Source: Prevotella sp.
GTDB taxonomy: Bacteria; Bacteroidota; Bacteroidia; Bacteroidales; Bacteroidaceae
NCBI GenBank assembly: GCA_024680755.1
Contig: JAILBT010000057.1
Location: 1 to 35,418 of the forward strand
Length of the DNA: 35,418 nucleotides
Direction of reading: 5' to 3'
Shown: piece by piece, positions 15,833-24,653 of the stretch
Numbering within the stretch: the stretch's first letter is position 1
Layout: each line of letters opens with the position of its first letter
Translations under genes and position numbers: made by a program
The notes under the pieces: generated by a model
Databases searched by the model: none
What the model was told of the DNA's origin: nothing
What the model saw: the letters and a program-made list of their open reading frames with translations, nothing else

Positions 15833-16719
15833 CTTCTGAGATATTTGTACAACATGTTGCGTCGGGCGTAAAGGAAATTGAGCTGCGTCTTCGACGCGCG
15901 TCCCGCCAGCAGTTTTATGCGTGTGAAAAAGATCAGCATGTTCACATTGCGCAGACGGTTCCTGACAGTGAGCTGGCGCGGGTAACCTTTCTTCTCGTTC
16001 ATCTTTATCGCCACTTCCACTACTGTGCGTTCGTAGTCGATGTCGGGCTCACGCAGGTGCATGGGGTGTATGTAGTGCAGATTGCTCCTGTATCGCATTG
16101 AGGCGCCGTAGCGTCGGTACAGGCGGTAGTGGATATCTTCCTCCTCGCCATACAGGAAATTGGTCTCATCGAAGAGACCCACAGACAGAAAATGCTGTTT
16201 GCTGACGAAAAAGCACGAGCCGGAGAAGTGCATCCATCTCGGCAGATACCAGTCTATCTTGTTGCATATAGCCGAGAGCAGTGTATGCACATATCCGTTC
16301 ATCGCGTATGACACGGAGAAGGAATACGGCGATTTTATGCCCGGCGCGAACATCTGCTTCATGCCCAGCATGGTCAGGCTGCTGTCATGCTCAAAGGCTT
16401 GCACGGCCGCCAGCATCACCGGCTCATAGAGACGCACGTCGGGGTTCATAATCATTATCACAGGTGCCGCCGCATGTCTGATGCCCACGTTGTTGCCTTG
16501 TCCGTAGCCTCCGTTGTGTGTGTTGTGGATCAGCGTGAGGCGGTCGCCGTACCTCTGCCGCAGTCGGCTGAACATCGGTTCGCTGTCAGGACTGTTGTCC
16601 ACGACGATGACTTCGAGCTGTTCTGATGGCAGGTCGCAGTGGGTCCACACGGCATCGAGGCAGTCGTAGATGTCATGTTCCGAGTGGTATGTGACGATAA
16701 TTATAGACAGTCGTTTCAT
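15829..16719 (-). CDS. Glycosyltransferase family 2, rhamnosyltransferase-like
   Basis: A 296-residue GT2 enzyme. It begins MKRLSIIIVTYHSEHDIYDC, followed by VIVVDNSPDSE, NGGYGQGNNVGIRHA and the donor-site MIMNPDVRLYEP. Further on are MHFSGSCFFVSKQHF and FDETNFLYGEEEDIHYRLYR, the arrangement typical of rhamnosyltransferase-like GT2 proteins (WbbL-type). I start at ATG 16719; longer open sequence upstream overlaps the preceding gene and lacks family similarity. It starts 7 nt after the flippase/DUF4886 stop and overlaps the last gene by four bases. The donor sugar (possibly dTDP-rhamnose) is inferred only. Confidence 0.9.
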   Translation of the reverse strand: MKRLSIIIVTYHSEHDIYDCLDAVWTHCDLPSEQLEVIVVDNSPDSEPMFSRLRQRYGDRLTLIHNTHNGGYGQGNNVGIRHAAAPVIMIMNPDVRLYEPVMLAAVQAFEHDSSLTMLGMKQMFAPGIKSPYSFSVSYAMNGYVHTLLSAICNKIDWYLPRWMHFSGSCFFVSKQHFLSVGLFDETNFLYGEEEDIHYRLYRRYGASMRYRSNLHYIHPMHLREPDIDYERTVVEVAIKMNEKKGYPRQLTVRNRLRNVNMLIFFTRIKLLAGRASKTQLNFLYARRNMLYKYLRR

Positions 16720-16726
16720 CTGTTTG

Positions 16727-19108
16727 TCAGTGGAGTGTGATTGTATATGGGCTGAGCATGGCATCGTCCACACAGCGTGTGATGAGGTCGAGCTCGGCAT
16801 CGCTGTATGCGCCCGGTGTGTTTGTCGGCCCTTTGCGGGCAAGCAAAGTCTTAAACCATACTCCGGCGGCTATATATTGTCCCAGCTCGTTCAGGTGAGT
16901 GCCGTCGCGCGTCAGCTGTTGGTCGTCGCACAGAGCTGTGTGCCGCGCGTTCTGTATGGCGGTGCCCGTGGGGATGATGATGTCTATGCTACCGCTTTTT
17001 TGCAAGGTACTGGTTGCGTCAGCTATCTGCTGCCACCGTTTGTTGCTGTTTGTGCCGTTATATCCGTCGGCATAAGACCAGATGAATTGCCAGGCAAGCA
17101 GCAGATTAGTGTTACTGACGCGTGCGCGAACATTATGTATAATATTATGCAGTGCGGGATTGTATGTTGAATAGTAAGGGGCCTGCAACGACACCTGCTG
17201 CACCACCACGACGTCCCACGCCTGTGAGAGCAGCTGCCGCATGGTGCCGCTGTCTGTCGGCATGGTCATATTGCCTGCACGCTGCACCATTTTGAAAGTC
17301 TCACTGCTGTTCATGCGGCTGGCCCAGAGGTCGAGTGAAGCCGACGATGTGGTCAGCGAATAGACGCACCAGTGGCGACAGTCGGCTTCGCCCCACTCGT
17401 CAATTCGCGTTGTGCCATCCTTGGTGTAGCTGTTGCCAATAGCCAGGACACGCAGTGTGTCTCCTACTGCGGGAGTAGTTTTGGTGGTTGAATAAGTGGA
17501 AGAGTTTTCAAAGGTGTCGTCGCTCGAGTCGCACGACACAGAGCCGAGCGGCATGAGTAGGCACAACAGTACACCTGCTTTACCTGATGGCAGCTTCTTC
17601 TTTATCATATTGAGAGCAGTTTGTTGTTCCGTACTGTTCAGACCGATGAAGTATATTGACAATGCCGTAAGGCAGAAACTGACAGCCAGGTTGACGACGA
17701 GCATGTATTGCTGTTGTCCGGTGGCAGAAAGCAGATGGCGTGTCAGCATGTGGAGCGCCACTACGGCTGCCGCCGTCAGCATGAGAGGCGACAGCACATC
17801 GCGCATATACTGACGTGTTGACGTCCCGATGATGCGTCGCACCAGGTAAACGCGTGTGAACTGCACTACGAACAGCAGCAATGACAGGATAATCATTGAC
17901 CACCATGCGGGCAGCCCGCTGCGGAAGGCAAGGTAGCAGATGGGCAGGAATGTCAGCGTCTGTATGCCCACCATTATCTGATAGCGTTTGATGTTGCCCG
18001 TGGCTCTGACGGCCATAGTGACAGGGTTCTCAAGAACGAAAACCAACGACTTTACCAGCTCCAACTGTGCAAAGAGCAGCATGTCGCGTGATGTCTGCGA
18101 CGCGCCGAGCCACAGCGTCAGCAAGTCTTGCATGCAGAAGATGAGCGGGGCGGAGATGAGCAGCAGCAGATAGAACGAATAGCGCGAGCTTACCATCACG
18201 AGGCGGCGCATGTAGCTGATGTCGCCTGCAGCATACGACTTGACTATCTGCGGTGCCACCGCCATGTAGAAGTTGTTGGCAAACGAGACGACCACACCCT
18301 GTATCCTGTCAGCAATGGCTTTGGCAGCAATGACGACGGGGCCGAAGAAGATGTTTAGTATGATGGTCTGTCCCTGTGTTATCAGCACGGCCGACAAAGA
18401 GCCTAACAAGTTCCAACCTCCGTAGTCGGCCAGCCGTCGGAACAGCTTGCCGTCCCACACCATGCTGTAGCGACAGCCCGGCAGCTTGTGCCGGCAGTAG
18501 AGCCATGAAGCCACAGTGACAGCCAGGGTGCCGAGGGCCGTCAGCGCGCCGAGTGTGGCCAGGCGGTCGAACGGAGTAACCAGCAGGGCATAGACAATGG
18601 CCAGCTTGAACACCACGTCAATAAACATCAGATAGGCATAGACATCCATTCGCTCATGGGCTATCATGGCCGAAGTGAACGGTATGCAAAGTGTGGAAAA
18701 GACAAACGAGAGTATGGCAAACTGGTAGAGCCACACGATGGCATCGAGGCGCTCGCCGGCAATGTTCAGCCTGGGCAGGCAAAGCGGTCCGGCCAGCTCG
18801 AGCACAGCCGCGGCTATCAGGCAGAAGACCATAAACACGTTTATCAGCATGCTGTAGGTGTGGCTGAAGGCTTGCAGGTCGCCCAGTCCGAGGTCGTAGG
18901 CCAGAAAGCGCTGCGTGGCCGAAGTCATGGTGGCCGTGACTATGGCCGTCAGTCCCACGATGCCTGCCACGAGATTGAAGTAGCCGAAATCCGACGCGCC
19001 AAGTATCTGTAGCGTCAGCCGCACTGTGAACAGCGAGACAGCCGTTGTCACTATCATGCGCAGGTATAGCAGCAACGTGTTGCGTGCTATGCGTTTTCCG
19101 TTCTTCAT
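16727..19108 (-). CDS. Wzx-like polysaccharide flippase fused in frame to a DUF4886 SGNH lipoprotein
   Basis: One uninterrupted 793-codon frame. Residues 1 to about 505 form a multi-helix flippase of the polysaccharide-export (Wzx/MATE-like) type, starting KRIARNTLLLYLRMIVTTAVSL and ending in the usual basic tail LNMIKKKL. With no stop it continues into a hydrophobic stretch ending in a lipobox (LGSVSC, Cys526) followed by DSSDD, a surface-lipoprotein-like signal. An SGNH/GDSL-type domain resembling DUF4886 follows, with AIGNSY (Ser560) and DGTHLN (Asp735, His738). Met501 begins a segment that looks exactly like a lipoprotein signal peptide, so it could also be an internal start. Most Wzx proteins end near the KKK tail. 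ATG 19108 is chosen over the upstream GTG at 19126. WbsX ends 29 nt before it and a GT2 gene starts 7 nt after. The SGNH part may edit acyl groups on the glycan (inference). Confidence 0.88.
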   Translation of the reverse strand: MKNGKRIARNTLLLYLRMIVTTAVSLFTVRLTLQILGASDFGYFNLVAGIVGLTAIVTATMTSATQRFLAYDLGLGDLQAFSHTYSMLINVFMVFCLIAAAVLELAGPLCLPRLNIAGERLDAIVWLYQFAILSFVFSTLCIPFTSAMIAHERMDVYAYLMFIDVVFKLAIVYALLVTPFDRLATLGALTALGTLAVTVASWLYCRHKLPGCRYSMVWDGKLFRRLADYGGWNLLGSLSAVLITQGQTIILNIFFGPVVIAAKAIADRIQGVVVSFANNFYMAVAPQIVKSYAAGDISYMRRLVMVSSRYSFYLLLLISAPLIFCMQDLLTLWLGASQTSRDMLLFAQLELVKSLVFVLENPVTMAVRATGNIKRYQIMVGIQTLTFLPICYLAFRSGLPAWWSMIILSLLLFVVQFTRVYLVRRIIGTSTRQYMRDVLSPLMLTAAAVVALHMLTRHLLSATGQQQYMLVVNLAVSFCLTALSIYFIGLNSTEQQTALNMIKKKLPSGKAGVLLCLLMPLGSVSCDSSDDTFENSSTYSTTKTTPAVGDTLRVLAIGNSYTKDGTTRIDEWGEADCRHWCVYSLTTSSASLDLWASRMNSSETFKMVQRAGNMTMPTDSGTMRQLLSQAWDVVVVQQVSLQAPYYSTYNPALHNIIHNVRARVSNTNLLLAWQFIWSYADGYNGTNSNKRWQQIADATSTLQKSGSIDIIIPTGTAIQNARHTALCDDQQLTRDGTHLNELGQYIAAGVWFKTLLARKGPTNTPGAYSDAELDLITRCVDDAMLSPYTITLH

Positions 19109-19137
19109 GCTGATGTTGTTGCCCACGTCTCCGGTTT

Positions 19138-20232
19138 TTAGCTGTTGCTTCCCACCGCGTCTCTTATCACGTCAAGATACATACAGCCTCTCGTCTTGTC
19201 CGGTTCCAGATATGTACCCTCGGCCCATTCGTTCCATGCGTTGACAAAGAGAAAGTCGGTGTGGTACTCGTCGTGTGTCTGCCGTATTTTCTTCTCTAAG
19301 TAGCTGGCAAACTCGTCGCGTGTGGGAGCTTCGATTATCATGCCGTTGCTTTTCTTGCGCGGCGTGTTGTCCCATCCGCAGAATATGCCACCGTATGTGC
19401 CTTCGGGCGACTTGAGGCGCAGGCTGTTGTCTGCCACGTCGCTGAAGCGGTATGGCCGGCGTGGCAGTATGCGTGTGTGCAGCCATCGGTTGAGCATGGG
19501 TGCCATCTTGCCCCTGAGCAGCACCCAGGGCGAATGATACTCCATGTCGGTTGTCCGCACTGGTTCAAACTCGACGTATGCACTGAAGGGCAAGTCTTGG
19601 TTCATAGCCTTGTAGTCATGGCCATGTCCCAGCGTACATACAAAATGCAGGCCTGGCAGCCCGTTGTCGCGTGCCATCGTCTCCCACAGGGCCATCATCT
19701 CGGCGCAACATGGTATGCTTAACGAGCGGTATAGTAACATCATCGGGCGTCCGTCCACCTTGATATAGCGGTCATCTTTGAAGAAAGGCAGCAGATAGTT
19801 GAAGTGTTTGCGCCAGTCTTCCTCGGTTCCGTAGTCCTGTGGCATCAGCACCTGCCTGTCGTACCCGTCCCATGTGCGTGCCCAAGGCTCGTTGGCCCAT
19901 GAGAAGCAGAAGCGCATGGGCAGGTCTTTGTGCGACAGCAGCAGCTCGGCCGGTTTTTGAAGCAGCAGTTTGCCGGCAAACCAGTAGTGGTAGAAGCACA
20001 TGCCGTATATGCCGTGGCTGTTGGCCAGTTCGGCCTGCCAACGAAGCGTCTCCACCCGGCTCAGGTCATAATAGCGCTCGTTCTGCGGCACGCGGGGCTG
20101 GTCGTGTCCCTTGAACAGCGGACGCGCCTTGCGCACGTTGGTCCAGTCGGTGAATCCCTTGCCCCACCAGTGGTCGTTCTCTGGAATAGCGTGAAACTGC
20201 GGCAGGTAGAATGCTATTATCTTGGTGTTCAT
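19138..20232 (-). CDS. WbsX / GH99-like glycan-processing protein
   Basis: A 364-residue protein of the WbsX (Glyco_tran_WbsX, GH99-like TIM-barrel) family found in O-antigen and capsule loci. Visible hallmarks: IIAFYLPQFHAIPEND at the N-terminus, WWGKGFTDWTNV, GMCFYHYWFAGK, the acidic FCFSWANEPWARTW, and FVNAWNEWAEGTYLEPD near the C-terminus. The family is annotated as a glycosyltransferase or as a GH99-like hydrolase; which activity applies is unresolved. There is no signal peptide, so it acts in the cytoplasm. Its ATG overlaps the stop of the preceding GT4 gene by four bases (ATGA). Confidence 0.9.
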   Translation of the reverse strand: MNTKIIAFYLPQFHAIPENDHWWGKGFTDWTNVRKARPLFKGHDQPRVPQNERYYDLSRVETLRWQAELANSHGIYGMCFYHYWFAGKLLLQKPAELLLSHKDLPMRFCFSWANEPWARTWDGYDRQVLMPQDYGTEEDWRKHFNYLLPFFKDDRYIKVDGRPMMLLYRSLSIPCCAEMMALWETMARDNGLPGLHFVCTLGHGHDYKAMNQDLPFSAYVEFEPVRTTDMEYHSPWVLLRGKMAPMLNRWLHTRILPRRPYRFSDVADNSLRLKSPEGTYGGIFCGWDNTPRKKSNGMIIEAPTRDEFASYLEKKIRQTHDEYHTDFLFVNAWNEWAEGTYLEPDKTRGCMYLDVIRDAVGSNS

Positions 20233-21407
20233 TGGTGTTGTCTGTGCTGCTTTGTTATGTCGTCGTAGAAGCGGCTTACCTGTTCGACGCTCGTCTCCAT
20301 CGAGTACAATCGTCTGACGGTGGTGGCTGCGCTTTCTGCCATGTGTTCAAGCTCTTGCGGTCTCTCTGTTGCCGTGGTCAGGCGGTCACAAAGCTCGCTG
20401 GCCGTGATGAAGCTGAGTGCAATGTCGGTGCCGCAGGCCTGTCGGCCGTTGGCTATCTGCTCATGCGAGCCAGCTCTGTCGCAGGCTATGACCGGACAGC
20501 CGCAGAACATAGCCTCGGCCATGACCCGTCCGAAGGCTTCGTTTTGCGATGTCACGACCACGGCTCTGGCCCTGCTCATCAGTTGCGGCACGTCGTCGCG
20601 CTGCCCCAGGTGTTTCAGCAGATGGCTGGCATGGTGCTGGCTGAACGTATCGGCTATTTGTTGCCAATAGTGTCGGTCGGCAATGGAGCCGGCAACCATC
20701 AGCGGCAGCGGTGTGGAGGTCTTCTTGAGATATTCGGCGTATGCTTCTGCCAGCAGGTGCAGTCCTTTCTGCGGTTCCACACGTCCGATGTAGAGGAAAT
20801 AGTCGCCCGCACCAGAGTGTGTCGTCTTTGTGTCCTTAGACATGATGCCGTTATAGATTACCCGTGAGCGTGGGCAGCCGCTGCGTCCGTGGTATCGCTG
20901 TATGTCGCGTGTTATGCAGATGTCGTGGCACAAGGTTGAGTCGAGGGTCGCACGATATGCCCGTCTGCAGGGCAGGTGATGCATGCTGAAGTCGCGGTCG
21001 CCATATTCACGTATGTGGTATATGTGTGGCGTGTGGCAGTGGCGTGCCACATAGAAGCCCACACGCATCATGCTCGTGTTGGTGTGGATAATGTCGGGCT
21101 TCAGTCTTTCCACCAGTCGGCACAGCCGCATATAGCACCACGCATTGCATATCAGGGTCCAGAGTGTCAGGGGCAGGAAACAAAGATAGTTGAGCTTGCG
21201 GTCCAGCACGGGATAGATGTCTAAATGCAATGGCATGACGTTTACTTCAATGCCCGTCTGTCGCAGCTGCCGGCATACGCCGCCACCGTCAGGTGCCACC
21301 ACGACCACGGTCGTTCCCCGACTGTGCAGGCCCTTGGCCAAGGCGAGAAACGACATGACCGAGCCCTCGGCCATAGATGTTGAGTGGAGCAGAAACAGGA
21401 CTGTCAT
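20229..21407 (-). CDS. Glycosyltransferase family 4
   Basis: A 392-residue GT-B fold enzyme. The N-terminal half starts TVLFLLHSTSMAEGSVMSFL and contains KPDIIHTNTSMMRVG. The C-terminal donor domain has YFLYIGRVEPQKGLHLL, then VVVTSQNEAFGRVMAEAMFCGCPVIA, the E-x7-E nucleotide-sugar motif (EAFGRVMAE) of GT4 enzymes. I start at ATG 21407; the longer frame upstream adds only a low-quality extension. It follows the acyltransferase by 48 nt and overlaps WbsX by four bases. It is a cytoplasmic step in building the polysaccharide repeat unit; donor unknown. Confidence 0.92.
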   Translation of the reverse strand: MTVLFLLHSTSMAEGSVMSFLALAKGLHSRGTTVVVVAPDGGGVCRQLRQTGIEVNVMPLHLDIYPVLDRKLNYLCFLPLTLWTLICNAWCYMRLCRLVERLKPDIIHTNTSMMRVGFYVARHCHTPHIYHIREYGDRDFSMHHLPCRRAYRATLDSTLCHDICITRDIQRYHGRSGCPRSRVIYNGIMSKDTKTTHSGAGDYFLYIGRVEPQKGLHLLAEAYAEYLKKTSTPLPLMVAGSIADRHYWQQIADTFSQHHASHLLKHLGQRDDVPQLMSRARAVVVTSQNEAFGRVMAEAMFCGCPVIACDRAGSHEQIANGRQACGTDIALSFITASELCDRLTTATERPQELEHMAESAATTVRRLYSMETSVEQVSRFYDDITKQHRQHQ

Positions 21408-21455
21408 CTTGCTTGCGTGTGTGTGTTTAGAAACTGACACTAAATAAAGTTTGCA

Positions 21456-22055
21456 TTACAGTGCTTCGTTGCACGGCTGTCCGTTTCGGCGTATGATGCG
21501 TGCGGGATTGCCTGCCACCACACAGCCCGGCGGCACGTCCTTTGTCACCACCGAGCAGGCCCCGATGACGGCATTGTCGCCTATCGTTATGTCGCCCAGC
21601 ACCACGGCTCCGGTGTATATCAACACGTTGTTGCCAATCAGTGGCAGCCGGCCGCCCGACATTTTCTTGCCCACCGTCACGTTGTGCCATATCTGCAGGT
21701 TCTCTCCTACCCCACGCGCCCCCAGACGCGTCGAGTGGCCATGATGAATGACCAGGCCTTGCCCCAGCACATTTCTGTCAGTACCGTACAGGAAGCATGT
21801 GGGCATACCTCTTGCAATCCAGCGCAACAGAAAATAGCGTTCGTTCAGGCGGTGGTAGAACAGGGTACGAAACTCGGGCAGGTCGCGCACCAGCCGGTGA
21901 AACAGGGCCACATCGTGACCGTCATAGCCGGACAGCCGCAACACCTCGCCCCAGCGACACACCTCAGCCCTGAGACGGTTGCGCTTGAGCATGTACACCA
22001 GAATGTGCGGGATGAGCAGCAGACTGAAAAGCATGTTTCCTATCTTGATCAGCAT
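21456..22055 (-). CDS. Left-handed beta-helix (hexapeptide) acyltransferase, CysE/serine-acetyltransferase-like
   Basis: A 199-residue protein with an N-terminal helical, partly hydrophobic region and a C-terminal hexapeptide-repeat domain (about residues 100-190). Repeats include IGNNVLIYTGAVVLGDITIGDNAVIGACSVV, and the domain ends with DVPPGCVVAGNPARIIRR. The active-site-type histidines are in GLVIHHGHSTRLG and LQIWHNVTVG. Closest in pattern to serine acetyltransferase-like enzymes in polysaccharide loci, it probably transfers acetyl to a sugar. Its first seven bases overlap the end of the wzy-like gene. Its presence with the DUF4886 SGNH domain suggests the glycan is acetylated and possibly edited. 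Confidence 0.88.
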   Translation of the reverse strand: MLIKIGNMLFSLLLIPHILVYMLKRNRLRAEVCRWGEVLRLSGYDGHDVALFHRLVRDLPEFRTLFYHRLNERYFLLRWIARGMPTCFLYGTDRNVLGQGLVIHHGHSTRLGARGVGENLQIWHNVTVGKKMSGGRLPLIGNNVLIYTGAVVLGDITIGDNAVIGACSVVTKDVPPGCVVAGNPARIIRRNGQPCNEAL

Positions 22056-23338
22056 GGCAGAGAATGTGTGTCCGGGTCGGGCTGGCTGCGGGACCTATCC
22101 TGCAGAGCCGTCACAAAGATTGGTATTATATAGCTGTACCACAGTGGGTAGCCCCTTATCCAGAACGTTGCCGCCAGGATTATCATGGCCGATACGAAGA
22201 ACCGATAGTCGCGGTACTGGCGGAGCGAGACTATGTAGAAGGCCAGCACTAACAGCGTGGCCACAATGCCGTTCTCGTAGATGAACACCCGGTAGCCAGA
22301 GTTGCCGAAGCCCGTGCTGGCTTTCTTCATGTCGCGACCGAAGAAGATGTCGGTGGTCGTTATATATGAGTCAAATTCTTTCTCAAAGTCTTCTGTCACA
22401 CGGTTGTTGCCCACGATGGTTCCGGTCTTGTCGTCAACCTCCAAGCGCAACAGTATCAGGTCATTCACCAGATTGTTGCCGCCGTTGTAGTTGAGCACCA
22501 CTATCACGCTCACAGCCATCGCCGCCATTGTCACCAGAACCTTGCCTATGATATGCTTACGCTGCACCCACAGGTTTAAGAATATGAGCATGAGCAGCAG
22601 TGCGTATGCTGCGAGCGAGAAAGAGATGAAGGCTGTGAACAGAAGGACCACGTTGTACCACCGGCGCCAGCGTCCGAACTGCGTCATCAGCAGCATCACA
22701 ACAGCTGTACCGAGGTGTCCCGGCTCAAGGAATACCGACTGGAAGCGCGGTACTATTTCAAAGAGGGAAGCGTCGTTAACCATGAACAGATAGTAGTTCT
22801 GGAACGAGTACTGGTAGTTGTTGAACATGTCCGGCCGGCTGGGCAAGGGGAAGCCTGCCAGATAGAGCACAAAGAACAGGATGGACACCACCATGAATGT
22901 CGCCATTGCCCGGGTAAGCCAGTCGCAGAAGCGTTGCAGTATGTGCCCCCTGCCGCGCAACAACAGCAACATGCTGACTACCGAACCCAGTGTGGTGAGT
23001 ATGTATCCCGGATTAGGGTCGTTGATGAAGACGATAAGAAGCGACAACACCAGGAACAGCACCGACGGCAGAAGCAGTTCCGACGTGCTGAGAGCCGGGT
23101 GCGGGCGCGAGTTGTCGATGAGGAAAGCCGCCACCGCCAGCGCTGCACTGGCGAGGAAGACGAAGTCCTTCATTGGCCACATAAACCAGGGGTGCAGCGA
23201 GCCGAAATAGAGCAGCGCCATACACAGGAAGAAGAGGGCTTCCACGGTGTCGGCCTTGTCTATTGTGTATAGCTTGCGCAGATTGACCTGCCAGAAGGAC
23301 GGCTTCCTAAGTATTGCCAATAATCTTGTCTGTTTCAA
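22049..23338 (-). CDS. Wzy-like O-antigen/capsule polymerase
   Basis: A 429-residue polytopic membrane protein with about ten hydrophobic segments and a large soluble loop (roughly residues 290-355). FLEPGHLGTAVVMLL and SFSLAAYALLLMLIFL are of the kind seen in Wzy/O-antigen ligase-type proteins. It would polymerise lipid-linked repeat units on the periplasmic face. The start appears to be TTG at 23338: the first ATG in frame is about 40 codons downstream, inside the first membrane helix, and no ATG or GTG is available upstream. The Wzz-like gene ends 38 nt before it and the acyltransferase gene overlaps its last seven bases. Wzy sequences vary greatly, so the call rests on topology and context. 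Confidence 0.8.
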   Translation of the reverse strand: MKQTRLLAILRKPSFWQVNLRKLYTIDKADTVEALFFLCMALLYFGSLHPWFMWPMKDFVFLASAALAVAAFLIDNSRPHPALSTSELLLPSVLFLVLSLLIVFINDPNPGYILTTLGSVVSMLLLLRGRGHILQRFCDWLTRAMATFMVVSILFFVLYLAGFPLPSRPDMFNNYQYSFQNYYLFMVNDASLFEIVPRFQSVFLEPGHLGTAVVMLLMTQFGRWRRWYNVVLLFTAFISFSLAAYALLLMLIFLNLWVQRKHIIGKVLVTMAAMAVSVIVVLNYNGGNNLVNDLILLRLEVDDKTGTIVGNNRVTEDFEKEFDSYITTTDIFFGRDMKKASTGFGNSGYRVFIYENGIVATLLVLAFYIVSLRQYRDYRFFVSAMIILAATFWIRGYPLWYSYIIPIFVTALQDRSRSQPDPDTHSLPC

Positions 23339-23376
23339 ATTGAAAAATTTGTGAACGGTAAACAGTAGCCCTATTG

Positions 23377-24486
23377 TTACTCGGCGTTGTCCTCGACACC
23401 ACGGGTTTTTATGTGGGTCAACTGATGCGTAATAAAATCTTTACCCGCCCACATGCATGTGACTATGAAGGCCAGCATTGTCATGCTCACAACGAAAATC
23501 ATGCGTTTAGGCCCTGTGGCTTTGAGCGGCACCACTGCGGGCTGTATCACGGTGAAGGCTGGCGTGCGCTCCTGAAGCCTGGCCTGGGCAGCCTGTAGTT
23601 GTCCGGCCACAAGGTTGTATGCGTTTAGTTTCAGCTCTTTCTCGTTCCTCAGCATCTCTAAGCGGGCTGTAACTGTTTCGAGCGATGTCTCACGATGAGA
23701 GTCGGCATACACGCTGTACTGCTCCAAAGCGACATCATACTCGAGTTTGGACTTTTTCAGCAGGTCTGAATAGAAATCCACATCCACACGCGCTTTCTTC
23801 GTGCGGTATTCTATGATGTAGTCTTGCAGCAGCAGTCGCACCGAGTCGGCTATAGCGGCAGAGATGAGCGGATCCTGATCCTGGACAGTGATAGTTATGA
23901 CATCGGTTTTCTTGTCCACATCGCAACTTATCTTGCCGCGTATGGACTCTATAACATCCATCTGGGGCTTGCTCAGGAAGAAGCCCTGGTCAACGTTCTG
24001 TCCTTCGCCTGACGGCTGTGGCACCGGGGCACTTTCGGTCAGCTTGCGCAACTGCTTCGACACCCAGCTGAAAGGCACCAGCCAGATGGTTTGCTTCTGC
24101 AACTTTTGCAGGTAATGGAAATATGTGGTATCCACTTCGCCGTCGATGTCCTTCACCCTTACGTCAAAGAGACTGATGTCAAACTTTGTCGATTCTATCA
24201 CATCAGGATATATGATGGGGTATATGGCGTCTGTCGATTGGCCGCTGCCCAGGTCGATGCCGAAAGACGAGGCCACGCTGCCAAGTGCACCCGACACCGA
24301 CGAGCCGGCAATCTCGGGGGCCAGGGTTATTGTGGTGGTGTATGTGCGGGGGAAAGGCACTATCCATATACAGCTCAAGACAAATGTCAGGACAATGACC
24401 TTGATGAACAATGCCTTGCGCTTCCATAGTGTGCCCACCACCTCACGCAAGTCGATTATCTCGGGGTCGGTATTAATTTCAGCCAT
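23377..24486 (-). CDS. Wzz-type chain-length determinant protein
   Basis: A 369-residue inner-membrane protein that sets polysaccharide chain length. It has the Wzz layout: a short cytoplasmic N-terminus (EIIDLREVVGTLWKRKA), TM1 about residues 28-46, a large periplasmic domain with coiled-coil-rich helices (around residues 195-300), a Pro-rich segment before TM2 (AFTVIQPAVVPLKATGPKR) and TM2 about residues 318-338. There is no cytoplasmic tyrosine-kinase domain, so this is the short Wzz type rather than Wzc. It is the first gene of the polysaccharide operon, directly after the promoter at 24525-24555. Confidence 0.92.
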   Translation of the reverse strand: MAEINTDPEIIDLREVVGTLWKRKALFIKVIVLTFVLSCIWIVPFPRTYTTTITLAPEIAGSSVSGALGSVASSFGIDLGSGQSTDAIYPIIYPDVIESTKFDISLFDVRVKDIDGEVDTTYFHYLQKLQKQTIWLVPFSWVSKQLRKLTESAPVPQPSGEGQNVDQGFFLSKPQMDVIESIRGKISCDVDKKTDVITITVQDQDPLISAAIADSVRLLLQDYIIEYRTKKARVDVDFYSDLLKKSKLEYDVALEQYSVYADSHRETSLETVTARLEMLRNEKELKLNAYNLVAGQLQAAQARLQERTPAFTVIQPAVVPLKATGPKRMIFVVSMTMLAFIVTCMWAGKDFITHQLTHIKTRGVEDNAE

Positions 24487-24524
24487 TTCTTTGCATGTAA
24501 GCTTCTTTATGAGTAAATCGGCTG

Positions 24525-24555
24525 CAAAGTTACCTTTTTTTTCTCAGACCACAAA
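24525..24555 (-). promoter_or_regulatory. Promoter of the surface-polysaccharide operon
   Basis: On the minus strand, TTTG (24555 to 24552), a 19-nt spacer with an A-run, and TAACTTTG (24532 to 24525) match the Bacteroidetes consensus at every fixed position. The predicted start of transcription is near 24518, about 30 nt before the Wzz ATG. No invertible-promoter repeats flank it closely. Confidence 0.85.
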
Positions 24556-24653
24556 ATAATGTGCATAAAATAAACAATGTTTTGCTTTTCAACATTGTTG
24601 TGGTAACTACGCTGTGTAGTCTAACTATTTTAGTTGACTATTTTCGGCCTTAC

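Noticed and set aside
15829..16842. Longer version of the GT2 protein starting at 16842
   Set aside because: The extra 41 residues overlap the end of the flippase/DUF4886 gene and lack similarity; ATG 16719 starts the canonical GT2 N-terminus.
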